NCBI RefSeq assembly: GCF_002432345.1
Contig: NZ_DJDT01000351.1
Span: 1-20,602 of the forward strand
Length of the DNA: 20,602 nucleotides
Direction: 5' to 3'
From: Pedobacter sp. UBA5917
Lineage (GTDB): Bacteria > Bacteroidota > Bacteroidia > Sphingobacteriales > Sphingobacteriaceae
The notes under the pieces were generated by a model. That model was not told the origin of the DNA. It worked only from the letters and a program-made list of their open reading frames with translations, and made no database searches. The translations under genes were made by a program, and so were the position numbers. The first letter of the stretch is position 1, and each line of letters opens with the position of its first letter. Below, in pieces: positions 14,606 to 20,602 of this stretch.

Positions 14606-16666
14606 ATGAGCAATAAGAAGATCCCCTTTTTTAACCGTGAAATTAGCTGGCTTTACTTTAACGATCGCGTATTGCAGGAAGCTGCAGACGAAACTGTGCC
14701 GCTGATTGAACGTATTAAATTTCTATCCATATTTTCTTCAAATTTAGAGGAGTTTTACCGCGTTAGGGTAGCCACCATGAGCAGGCTTACCAATCTGAAT
14801 GATAAAGCAAAAGCACTTTTAGGATTTAACCCAAAGAAAATCCTTAACGAGATTAAAAATATTGTGGTAAAGCAGGAAAGAAAATTCGACCAGCTTTTTC
14901 AGGCCACTTTAATCAACGAACTTGCCCAGAACAGGATTTTTATTTTAAACGATACCCAACTGAATGTGAGCAGGGGAGAGTTTGTGAAAAACCATTTCAG
15001 GGATAAGATTTTATCCAACCTGGTTCCGATTATGCTGGATATGGATAAACCTTTTCCGGAGCTGAAAGACAGGTATCTGTATTTCTTCGTTAAATTATCG
15101 AAAAAGGATACCAAAGTAAGGGAAAAGTACGCGATTATTGAGATTCCACCTAATTTACCACGGTTTTTGGTGCTTCCGGAAACGAATGATCTTAAATTTA
15201 TCATCCTTGCCGAAGATATCATCAGGTATTGTTTGGATGATATTTTCTATGTTTTTACCTACGATAGTTTAGAGGCTTATTCGATCCAGCTTACGCGTGA
15301 TGCGGAACTGGATATCGACAAAAACATCAACGATAAATTTATCGACGATTTAAAAAGCAGTTTGGAGAAACGTAAAAAGGGAAAACCGATGCGTTTGCTT
15401 TACGATTCGGCCATGCCTTTGAATATGCTTACCGTTCTGGTAAATAAACTGAAACTCGAAGCAGAAAGCCTGATCCCAGGTAACCGCTACCATAAATTCG
15501 GTGATTTTATTGCCTTCCCGAATGTTGGGAAAAAGGAACTGGAATATGCGCCGAATGTGCCGCTTAAAGTTCACGACCTGCACCGTACGCAGAGCATGTT
15601 TACGAAGGTTGCACAACGCGATTACCTGGTTAATCTGCCTTATCAATCGTACGATTATATTATTTTATTTCTGCGTGAAGCCGCGATAGATCCAAAAGTT
15701 ACCGAAATACAGATTACTTTATACCGTTTGGCCGAAAATTCTAAAGTAATCAACGCCCTGATTAACGCAGCCAAAAATGGTAAAGCGGTTTCTGTTTTAT
15801 TGGAGCTTAAAGCCCGTTTTGATGAACAGGCCAATATTTTCTGGACCACCCGTTTGATGGAAGAAGGGGTGAAGGTAAATTATGGTTTAACGGATTATAA
15901 GGTCCACTCTAAAATCTGTCTGGTTAAACGGATCGAAAAAGAAAAACCTGTTTACTACGCCAACCTGGCAACCGGTAACTTTAACGAAAAAACCGCTGGT
16001 TTGTATTGCGACCACAGTATTTTTACCGCCAAAAAGGAGATCACCAACGATCTGGTTAAACTTTTCGATGCCCTGAGCAAACGTACGGTAACAAAAGGAT
16101 TTAAACATTTAATTGTTTCTCCTCTAGAAAGCCGCTCGAAACTGGTTAATTTTATCAACCGCGAAATCAGGAATGCAAAACAGGGTAAATTGGCCTATAT
16201 CATGCTAAAAGTAAACAGTTTGGCCGATGAAGGCATAATTTCCAAACTTTACGAGGCGAGCAATGCAGGGGTTAAAATCCAGTTGATCATCCGTGGTATC
16301 TGCTGTTTGGTGCCGGGTGTAAAAGGCTTTAGCGAAAACATTACAGCCATCAGCATTATCGATAAATTTTTGGAACACGCCCGTGTTTACATTTTTGGCA
16401 ACAATGGTAAAAACGACATGTACCTTTCTTCGGCAGATTTAATGAGCCGGAATTTTGAACACCGTGTAGAGGTGGGGTTCCCGGTTTTGGATCAGGATGT
16501 GAAACAGGAGATACAGGATATTATCGATCTGCAATTGCAGGATAATACCAAATCGAGGCAAATTAATGCCTTGAACAACAATAAATACCATAAAAACAGA
16601 TTAAGTAAAAAGATAAGGGCGCAGGTAGACATCTACAACTATTTAAAAACCAAGCATCAATCATAA
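14606..16666 (+). CDS. ppk1: Polyphosphate kinase 1
   Basis: This 686-aa, membrane-associated cytosolic enzyme polymerises the ATP gamma-phosphate into long-chain polyphosphate, reversibly. The N-terminal signature FFNREISWLYFNDRVLQEA (8-26) confirms the start. NLEEFYRVR (46-54) follows, and the C-terminal phospholipase-D-like domains carry the catalytic histidines: His434 in KVHSKICL (the phosphorylated residue, E. coli His435) and His591 in LEHARVYIF. YANLATGNFNEKTAGLYCDH (451-470) and HRVEVGFPV (619-627) are also invariant family blocks. The length matches E. coli Ppk (688 aa). Its TAA stop overlaps the next ATG by one base, so ppx is translationally coupled. Confidence 0.97.
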   Translation: MSNKKIPFFNREISWLYFNDRVLQEAADETVPLIERIKFLSIFSSNLEEFYRVRVATMSRLTNLNDKAKALLGFNPKKILNEIKNIVVKQERKFDQLFQATLINELAQNRIFILNDTQLNVSRGEFVKNHFRDKILSNLVPIMLDMDKPFPELKDRYLYFFVKLSKKDTKVREKYAIIEIPPNLPRFLVLPETNDLKFIILAEDIIRYCLDDIFYVFTYDSLEAYSIQLTRDAELDIDKNINDKFIDDLKSSLEKRKKGKPMRLLYDSAMPLNMLTVLVNKLKLEAESLIPGNRYHKFGDFIAFPNVGKKELEYAPNVPLKVHDLHRTQSMFTKVAQRDYLVNLPYQSYDYIILFLREAAIDPKVTEIQITLYRLAENSKVINALINAAKNGKAVSVLLELKARFDEQANIFWTTRLMEEGVKVNYGLTDYKVHSKICLVKRIEKEKPVYYANLATGNFNEKTAGLYCDHSIFTAKKEITNDLVKLFDALSKRTVTKGFKHLIVSPLESRSKLVNFINREIRNAKQGKLAYIMLKVNSLADEGIISKLYEASNAGVKIQLIIRGICCLVPGVKGFSENITAISIIDKFLEHARVYIFGNNGKNDMYLSSADLMSRNFEHRVEVGFPVLDQDVKQEIQDIIDLQLQDNTKSRQINALNNNKYHKNRLSKKIRAQVDIYNYLKTKHQS

Positions 16667-17547
16667 TGTTAAGATACGCAGCTATAGATATCGGTTCGAA
16701 TGCAGTGAGGTTACTCATTGCTGATATCAGCAAACAGGACGGAAAATATAAATATAAAAAGAATACGTTAATCCGTGTACCATTGCGTTTGGGTGATGAT
16801 GCGTTTTTAGATCAGCATATTTCGGAGAAAAAATCAGCCGACCTTGTTAAAACGATGACGGCCTTTAAAAACCTGATGGATGTTTACCATGTATCAGAAT
16901 ACCTGGCCTGTGCAACTTCGGCGATGCGCGAAGCCCATAACGGACAGGATATTGTAAAACTGATTAAAGAACAAACCGATCTTACTTTAGAGATTATCGA
17001 AGGACAAAGGGAAGCAAATATTATTTATGCCAACCACATAGAAGAGGAACTCGACGAAAATAAAACTTACCTGTATATTGATGTGGGCGGAGGTAGTACT
17101 GAACTTTCTGTTTTTGTGAAAGGTGCTCCCGAGGCATCAAGATCGTTTAATATCGGGACCATCAGGATGTTGGATAACCAGGACAAGGAAGAAACCTGGG
17201 AAGAAATGAAAGATTGGGTAAAAGAGCATACGAAAGCGTATAAACACCTTGCCGGTATTGGTACAGGTGGTAACATCAATAAACTTTTCCGCATGTCGGA
17301 CGAGAAGGAAAATGCACCATTATCGTTGCAGAAATTAAATTCGATGTACAATAAGCTTACCAGTTACTCATTAAAAGAACGTATCAATACTTTAGGTTTA
17401 AATCCTGATCGTGCGGATGTAATTATCCCGGCCTGCGAAATTTACCTTACTTTAATGAAATGGACAGGAATCAAACAGATTTATGTACCTAAAGTAGGAA
17501 TGGCCGATGGTATTATCAAGTTATTGATAGAGGAGAAGTTGGATTAA
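16666..17547 (+). CDS. ppx: Exopolyphosphatase, Ppx/GppA family
   Basis: This 293-aa ASKHA-fold phosphatase releases terminal phosphate from polyphosphate or, in some members, hydrolyses pppGpp. Motifs seen: AAIDIGSNAVRLLI (5-18, phosphate-binding 1), ACATSAMREA (81-90), EGQREANIIY with the probable catalytic Glu116, DVGGGSTELSVF (139-150, phosphate-binding 2) and GIGTGGNINKL. It consists of the two core domains only, about 200 residues shorter than E. coli Ppx, which has extra C-terminal HD-like domains. Short forms of this kind are common in Bacteroidota. Sharing one base with the ppk1 stop, it places synthesis and breakdown of polyphosphate in one operon, which favours exopolyphosphatase over GppA activity. 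Confidence 0.9.
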   Translation: MLRYAAIDIGSNAVRLLIADISKQDGKYKYKKNTLIRVPLRLGDDAFLDQHISEKKSADLVKTMTAFKNLMDVYHVSEYLACATSAMREAHNGQDIVKLIKEQTDLTLEIIEGQREANIIYANHIEEELDENKTYLYIDVGGGSTELSVFVKGAPEASRSFNIGTIRMLDNQDKEETWEEMKDWVKEHTKAYKHLAGIGTGGNINKLFRMSDEKENAPLSLQKLNSMYNKLTSYSLKERINTLGLNPDRADVIIPACEIYLTLMKWTGIKQIYVPKVGMADGIIKLLIEEKLD

Positions 17548-17559
17548 GTAATTCGTGGC

Positions 17560-17620
17560 GTCGGATGTTACCATCTGACGCTGATATTAATCCTTTAACT
17601 GTTGGATGGTAACATCCGAC
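17560..17620. repeat. Pair of inverted GTCGGATG hairpins downstream of ppx
   Basis: GTCGGATGTTACCATC (17560-17575) is perfectly inverted at 17605-17620. Each copy also folds on itself: GTCGGATG-TTAC-CATCTGAC and GTTGGATG-GTAA-CATCCGAC give 8-bp stems with one G/T wobble and a tetraloop. They lie 12 nt after the ppx stop codon. No T tract follows. Confidence 0.75.
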
Positions 17621-17653
17621 AGCACATTCAAGAATAGTAATCCCCCGCGAATC

Positions 17654-17755
17654 GTCATCCTGTCCCGAACCTTCGGGATCAGGATCTTTTGAGAAGGATG
17701 ACTTATGTTATAGATATAGATTTCTCCGTTACGCGTTGCTTCAGTCGAAATGACG
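17654..17755. repeat. REP-like composite pair E1/E2
   Basis: Plus-oriented unit 17654-17686: GTCATCCTG, a GC-rich inner hairpin TCCCGAACCTTCGGGA, then CAGGATCT and TTTT. Minus-oriented unit 17718-17755: on the minus strand, CGTCATTTC then a CGACTGAAGC-led centre, then GAAATCT. The spacer is 31 nt. It lies in the 312-bp gap between ppx and the DUF5655 gene, which is filled entirely by hairpin repeats. Confidence 0.8.
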
Positions 17756-17788
17756 GATTGATGTAGTAAGGGCAATTTCCAGCGAACC

Positions 17789-17870
17789 GTCATCCTGAAT
17801 TTATTTCAGGATCTTTTTTGGAAAACCATCGTGGCCACATTATAGACCCTGAAATAAATTCAGGGTGACG
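17789..17870. repeat. REP-like composite pair E3/E4
   Basis: Plus-oriented unit 17789-17814 has the standard ATCCTGAA/TTCAGGAT arms around TTTAT and is followed by CTTTTTTG, so it doubles as a good rho-independent terminator for the ppk1-ppx direction. Minus-oriented unit 17844-17870 has ACCCTGAA/TTCAGGGT arms and overlaps the 3' end of the DUF5655 gene, supplying its stop codon. The spacer is 29 nt. Confidence 0.85.
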
Positions 17871-18219
17871 TATTTTGTTTTATCGCCAGCCTCAAAAAAC
17901 TTTTCACTTCCTCATTTATATCTTCCTCGAAATAAATCCTTAAATGGTGGTTAAACTGACTGGTTCCGGGTACCTGTGCAATTTTGGTGAAGCACAAATT
18001 ATCTTCGTAAGCCTGATCGAAAGGAATAACTACATGTACAAAATTTTTGCCCAGTTGCGTAATGTAAGCGAAAGTGCTTTTGGATTCGATGGCAATCATC
18101 GATTTGGTAGTACGGAGCTTAACTTCGCCTATTTCGGCCAATTGTTCCATAAAAAAACGGAACAACCCTAAGGTATATTCCGTTTTTCCGTTTAAAAAGT
18201 CAGTAGTATCTTTTAGCAT
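17860..18219 (-). CDS. DUF5655-like protein with a REP-derived C-terminus
   Basis: This 119-aa soluble protein matches the DUF5655 pattern as I remember it: a helical start (FLNGKTEYTLGLFRFFMEQL), a TKSMIAIESKSTFAYI strand pair (38-53), and an end of FNHHLRIYFEEDINEEVKSFL (89-109). No function is known for the domain; members often stand alone like this one. The last three codons (Thr-Ser-Pro) and the TGA stop are read from the minus-oriented REP-like unit at 17844-17870, so the original C-terminus was probably slightly different. It is divergent from the 53-aa ORF, with 67 bp between the starts. Confidence 0.72.
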   Translation of the reverse strand: MLKDTTDFLNGKTEYTLGLFRFFMEQLAEIGEVKLRTTKSMIAIESKSTFAYITQLGKNFVHVVIPFDQAYEDNLCFTKIAQVPGTSQFNHHLRIYFEEDINEEVKSFLRLAIKQNTSP

Positions 18220-18243
18220 TGTTTAATCTTAATTGATTGTAGG

Positions 18244-18261
18244 TAACAATAATAATTGTTA
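18244..18261. promoter_or_regulatory. 18-bp palindrome between divergent genes, possible operator
   Basis: TAACAAT-AATA-ATTGTTA is a perfect inverted repeat with 7-bp arms in the 67-bp gap between the DUF5655 gene (minus) and the 53-aa ORF (plus). The position suits a repressor site. In AT-rich DNA a palindrome of this size can arise by chance. Confidence 0.3.
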
Positions 18262-18286
18262 AACTTGAATATAAAATACAATAAAT

Positions 18287-18448
18287 ATGGTAATTGTAGT
18301 GAATAAGGAAACTAACGAAAAAGAAATTAAGGATGCTTTGAAGAAAATTAATAATGACCCAAAGAAATCTAAATTGGCAGACTTTTTCGGGGCTTTACCA
18401 GATGTGTTTGGAGATGGTTTAAAATATCAAAAGAAAATAAGAATATAG
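18287..18448 (+). pseudogene. 53-aa ORF, probably a 3'-truncated antitoxin-like gene
   Basis: The ORF starts ATG GTA ATT GTA and encodes a 53-aa acidic/basic helix-rich peptide: VNKETNEKEIKDALKKI (5-21), then LADFFGALPDVFGDGLKYQK (30-49), then KIRI. The ending LKYQKKIR resembles, from memory, small Bacteroidota antitoxin-like proteins that continue a few residues further (often to an RxEW end) before a PIN-domain toxin gene. Here the stop codon TAG takes two of its bases from the REP-like unit beginning at 18447, and no toxin gene follows. The plain reading is that the repeat arrived with loss of the 3' end and any partner gene. It could also be a complete small gene. Confidence 0.5.
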
Positions 18449-18484
18449 ATTTCTCCATTACGCTGCGCTTCAGTCGAAATGACG
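18447..18484 (-). repeat. REP-like unit F1 (orphan)
   Basis: On the minus strand this reads CGTCATTTC, a centre starting GACTGAAGCGC, then GAAATCT. It is the same class as 17718-17755, with a few changes in the centre. It lacks the plus-oriented partner found before other minus units; instead the 53-aa ORF ends exactly where it begins. Confidence 0.8.
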
Positions 18485-18539
18485 AGTTTGTTGATGGAGG
18501 GGCACATCAAGTAGCGTATTCGTTAATTACTTGCGAACC

Positions 18540-18632
18540 GTCATCCTGAATTTATTTCAGGATCTTTCCTGCAATAAAAATGTTAAATTAATAACTTCAT
18601 AATATGGATCCTGAAACAAGTTCAGGATGACG
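18540..18632. repeat. REP-like composite pair F2/F3
   Basis: Plus-oriented unit 18540-18565 has ATCCTGAA/TTCAGGAT arms around TTTAT and shares the preceding word GCGAACC with unit E3. Minus-oriented unit 18606-18632 has the same arms but loop CTTGT. The spacer is 40 nt. The 228-bp gap 18449-18676 contains F1, this pair and a GTTTCAGGAT plus T-tract at 18662-18678 that can pair with ATCCTGAAAC inside F3. I see no gene in it. Confidence 0.85.
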
Positions 18633-18676
18633 CATTTATGTATGCTATCATCCGTTAACCAGTTTCAGGATTTTTT

Positions 18677-19402
18677 TTAATCTTCTAATAATTTTGTTGC
18701 TGCTTCATCAGTAAACCAGGTTAATTTACCATCAATCGGATCGATTAACTGAGAAGGGTATAAGTCAACATTTTTTTCGGTATCCCCAATCACATGTTTT
18801 AATGCTTCAGCTTTGTTTTCGCCAAAAACGAGAAAGGCTACATTTTCTGCCTTGTTGATCAAAGGTGCAGTAAAACTGATGCGGTAAGTATCCAGTTTCT
18901 CTACGTAAACCGAAGCTATATTTACTTCTTCATCCTTAACTAAAGTGGTGTGCGGGAAAATTGAAGCGGTGTGCGCATCATCCCCCATGCCCAAAAGGAT
19001 CAGATCGAATACAATGTCTTCACCTTTGAAATGTTGATCAATGGCTTTTTTATATTCAATAGCTGCTTTTTCAGGTGCTAAAGTGGTATCTACATAAAAA
19101 ATGTGGTCTTCTTTAATACCAAGCGGATCTAAAATGGCTTTTTTTGCCATTAATCCATTGTAATTATCGTCATTGGCCGGTACGTTGCGTTCATCACCAA
19201 AAAAGAAATATACTTTCTCCCAATCAATGCGATGCTCGCCTTCTGTGGCAAGGTAATGGTAAAGTGCTTTAGGAGAACTGCCGCCAGTAAGTACGAAGTT
19301 GAAACGGTCGTTTTGCTCGATAGACATTTCTGCAATTTTGATTACATAATCTGCCAGATCCTGGTTAAGTTCTTCTAATGTTTTATATATGAGTAGATTC
19401 AT
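18677..19402 (-). CDS. pgl: 6-phosphogluconolactonase
   Basis: This 241-aa cytosolic enzyme hydrolyses 6-phosphogluconolactone to 6-phosphogluconate, the second step of the oxidative pentose phosphate pathway. It belongs to the NagB/Pgl (DevB-type) family: VLTGGSSPKALY (37-48) binds phosphate, FFGDERNVP (67-75) and LLGMGDDAHTASIFP (136-150) carry the active-site Asp and His, and Arg174 in YRISFT is the expected substrate-binding arginine. The length is usual for the family. It lies downstream of zwf on the same strand with a 93-bp gap occupied by a REP-like pair, so the two are probably co-transcribed unless the hairpins reduce read-through. Confidence 0.95.
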   Translation of the reverse strand: MNLLIYKTLEELNQDLADYVIKIAEMSIEQNDRFNFVLTGGSSPKALYHYLATEGEHRIDWEKVYFFFGDERNVPANDDNYNGLMAKKAILDPLGIKEDHIFYVDTTLAPEKAAIEYKKAIDQHFKGEDIVFDLILLGMGDDAHTASIFPHTTLVKDEEVNIASVYVEKLDTYRISFTAPLINKAENVAFLVFGENKAEALKHVIGDTEKNVDLYPSQLIDPIDGKLTWFTDEAATKLLED

Positions 19403-19420
19403 CTTATCAATAATAAAGTC

Positions 19421-19483
19421 GTCATGCTGAATTCATTTCAGCATCTATCTCGAATAAGACCCTGAAATTAATTCAGGGTGACG
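19421..19483. repeat. REP-like composite pair G within the zwf-pgl gap
   Basis: Plus-oriented unit 19421-19446 has arms ATGCTGAA/TTCAGCAT around loop TTCAT. Minus-oriented unit about 19457-19483 has arms ACCCTGAA/TTCAGGGT around TTAAT. The spacer is about 10 nt. This is the only pair located between two co-directional genes that look like an operon, where it may weaken read-through from zwf into pgl or stabilise the upstream mRNA end. Confidence 0.85.
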
Positions 19484-19495
19484 ATTTCTGGGTAA

Positions 19496-20602
19496 TTATT
19501 CCTTATTCTTCAATGGCAAGTTAAACCAGTGGAAACCATCTCTTGCAATTAATGCTTCGGCTTCTTCCGGTCCCCAGCTATCGGCAGGGTAGTTAGGGAA
19601 ATTGATCGATTTTTTGCTTTCCCATGTGTTTAATATCGGCATTACCAATTCCCATGCAGCTTCTACCTGATCGCCACGCATAAACAAAGTCTGGTCGCCC
19701 ATCATGGCATCCAATAACAGCGTTTCGTAAGCCTCAGGGGTATCACCTTCGTAAGTTCCCTTATAATCGAAAACCATATCAACGGGGTTTAATACCATAT
19801 CCAAACCTGGTCTTTTCGCCTGAACCTGCATACGGATACTCATTTCGGGCTGGATGCTGATTACCAACCTGTTCTGTTGCCAGTTTTCGGTTACACCTGA
19901 AGAGAAAATCTGGTGCGGTACGTCTCTGAATTGAATAGTGATTAACGATGAAGTTTGGTTTAAACGTTTTCCTGTTCTTAAATAGAAAGGAATGCCCTGC
20001 CATCTCCAGTTATCGATGTGGAATTTAACAGCGGCAAAAGTTTCGGTATTTGAATGGGCATCAACGCCTTTTTCCTGACGGTAACCCGGTACTTCTTTAC
20101 CTTCAACCCAACCTTTACTGTATTGGCCGCGAACGGTGTGGAAACGGATATCATCGGCAGAGAAAGGACGCATGGCCTTTAAAACTTCTACTTTACGGTT
20201 TCTGATCTCATCGGCATCGAAATTGATCGGTGCTTCCATACCGATTAAACAAAGCAGTTGCAATAAGTGGTTTTGGATCATATCTCTCAAAGCACCCGAA
20301 CCTTCGTAATAACCGCCACGATCGCCAACGCCCAGCTGCTCGGTTACCGAAATCTGAACGTGATCGATGTACGATCTGTTCCACAATGGCTCGAAAAGGG
20401 CATTTGCAAAACGGAAAGCCATCATATTCTGCACGGTTTCTTTACCTAAATAGTGATCGATACGATAGATCTGTTTTTCGGTAAAAATGGTGCTTAATAA
20501 AGTATTAAGCTCTTTTGCCGATTCTAAATCGTGACCGAAAGGTTTCTCGATAACAATACGGCTGTTATCCTCATCCTGTGTCAGTTTATATTTCTGTAAA
20601 CA
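19496..20602 (-). CDS. zwf: Glucose-6-phosphate dehydrogenase, C-terminal 368 aa (runs off window)
   Basis: The reading frame is open to the window edge at 20602, so the 5' end (about 130 codons, including the NADP-binding GASGDL region) lies outside. The visible part begins with RIVIEKPFGHDLESAKEL (partial residues 15-32) and has the catalytic RIDHYLGKE (47-55). The C-terminal domain has WRWQGIPFYLRTGKRL and ends WGPEEAEALI plus about 19 residues. The enzyme oxidises glucose-6-phosphate to 6-phosphogluconolactone and makes NADPH; its product is the substrate of the downstream pgl gene. An internal GTG at 20434 could be mistaken for a start, but the active-site motif upstream of it rules that out. 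Confidence 0.97.
   Translation of the reverse strand, partial: CLQKYKLTQDEDNSRIVIEKPFGHDLESAKELNTLLSTIFTEKQIYRIDHYLGKETVQNMMAFRFANALFEPLWNRSYIDHVQISVTEQLGVGDRGGYYEGSGALRDMIQNHLLQLLCLIGMEAPINFDADEIRNRKVEVLKAMRPFSADDIRFHTVRGQYSKGWVEGKEVPGYRQEKGVDAHSNTETFAAVKFHIDNWRWQGIPFYLRTGKRLNQTSSLITIQFRDVPHQIFSSGVTENWQQNRLVISIQPEMSIRMQVQAKRPGLDMVLNPVDMVFDYKGTYEGDTPEAYETLLLDAMMGDQTLFMRGDQVEAAWELVMPILNTWESKKSINFPNYPADSWGPEEAEALIARDGFHWFNLPLKNKE

Noticed and set aside
20230..20484. 84-aa plus-strand ORF inside zwf
   Set aside because: It is antisense to the conserved glucose-6-phosphate dehydrogenase coding sequence.
1..20602. Search for tRNA, rRNA, integrase, transposase, prophage or restriction genes
   Set aside because: None could be recognised; all longer ORFs belong to housekeeping, envelope or unknown families, and no cloverleaf-like segment was found in the gaps.

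Overview
The window looks like a chromosomal segment of a Bacteroidota bacterium, most likely Sphingobacteriaceae (Pedobacter-like). This is inferred from gene content (NamZ/DUF1343, DUF4142 lipoprotein, DUF5655 protein, stand-alone MnmD), AT-rich leaders without clear Shine-Dalgarno sequences, several matches to the Bacteroidota -7 box TAnnTTTG, and dispersed hairpin repeats of a kind I associate with this group. No rRNA, tRNA, CRISPR array, transposase or prophage gene was seen. Nearly all genes are ordinary housekeeping or envelope genes; the unusual content is in the spaces between them.

Layout. 1-842: mnmD (tRNA wobble-uridine methyltransferase). 843-1261: gene-free, with an 81-bp tandem repeat. 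1262-4975, plus strand: aldo/keto reductase, a terminator, then a tight run of AI-2E transporter, small membrane protein, DoxX-like protein and mazG. 5118-6854: a YchJ-like SEC-C protein (minus) divergent from truA and a small lipoprotein (plus). 6963-9632: a LolC/E-type ABC permease (minus) divergent from a NamZ-type exo-muramidase lipoprotein (plus). 9853-10059: a small charged protein. 10212-13798, minus strand: secreted S8 protease, DUF4142 lipoprotein, GNAT acetyltransferase and YajQ. 13875-17547, plus strand: a histone H1-like Lys/Ala-rich protein, ppk1 and ppx; the last two overlap by one base and make and degrade polyphosphate. 17860-20602: a DUF5655 protein, a truncated-looking 53-aa ORF, then pgl and zwf (minus; zwf runs off the window), the first two steps of the oxidative pentose phosphate pathway.

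The most interesting structure is a family of REP-like hairpins. I count 14 units in seven composite pairs plus two orphans, at six intergenic sites. Every pair has the same geometry: a GTCA-led hairpin on the plus strand, a 10-40 nt spacer, then a hairpin on the minus strand, so that GTCA lies at both outer ends. Stem arms change in a compensatory way, and loops differ or are swapped. This resembles the BIME composites of enterobacteria that RAYT transposases mobilise. One unit supplies the stop codon of the DUF5655 gene, and another supplies the stop of the small ORF and appears to have cut it short. Other points worth a look are the H1-like gene beside the polyphosphate operon, a terminator hairpin ending two bases before the ppk1 start codon, and a cluster of mutually exclusive GGTTAAC hairpins between yajQ and the GNAT gene.
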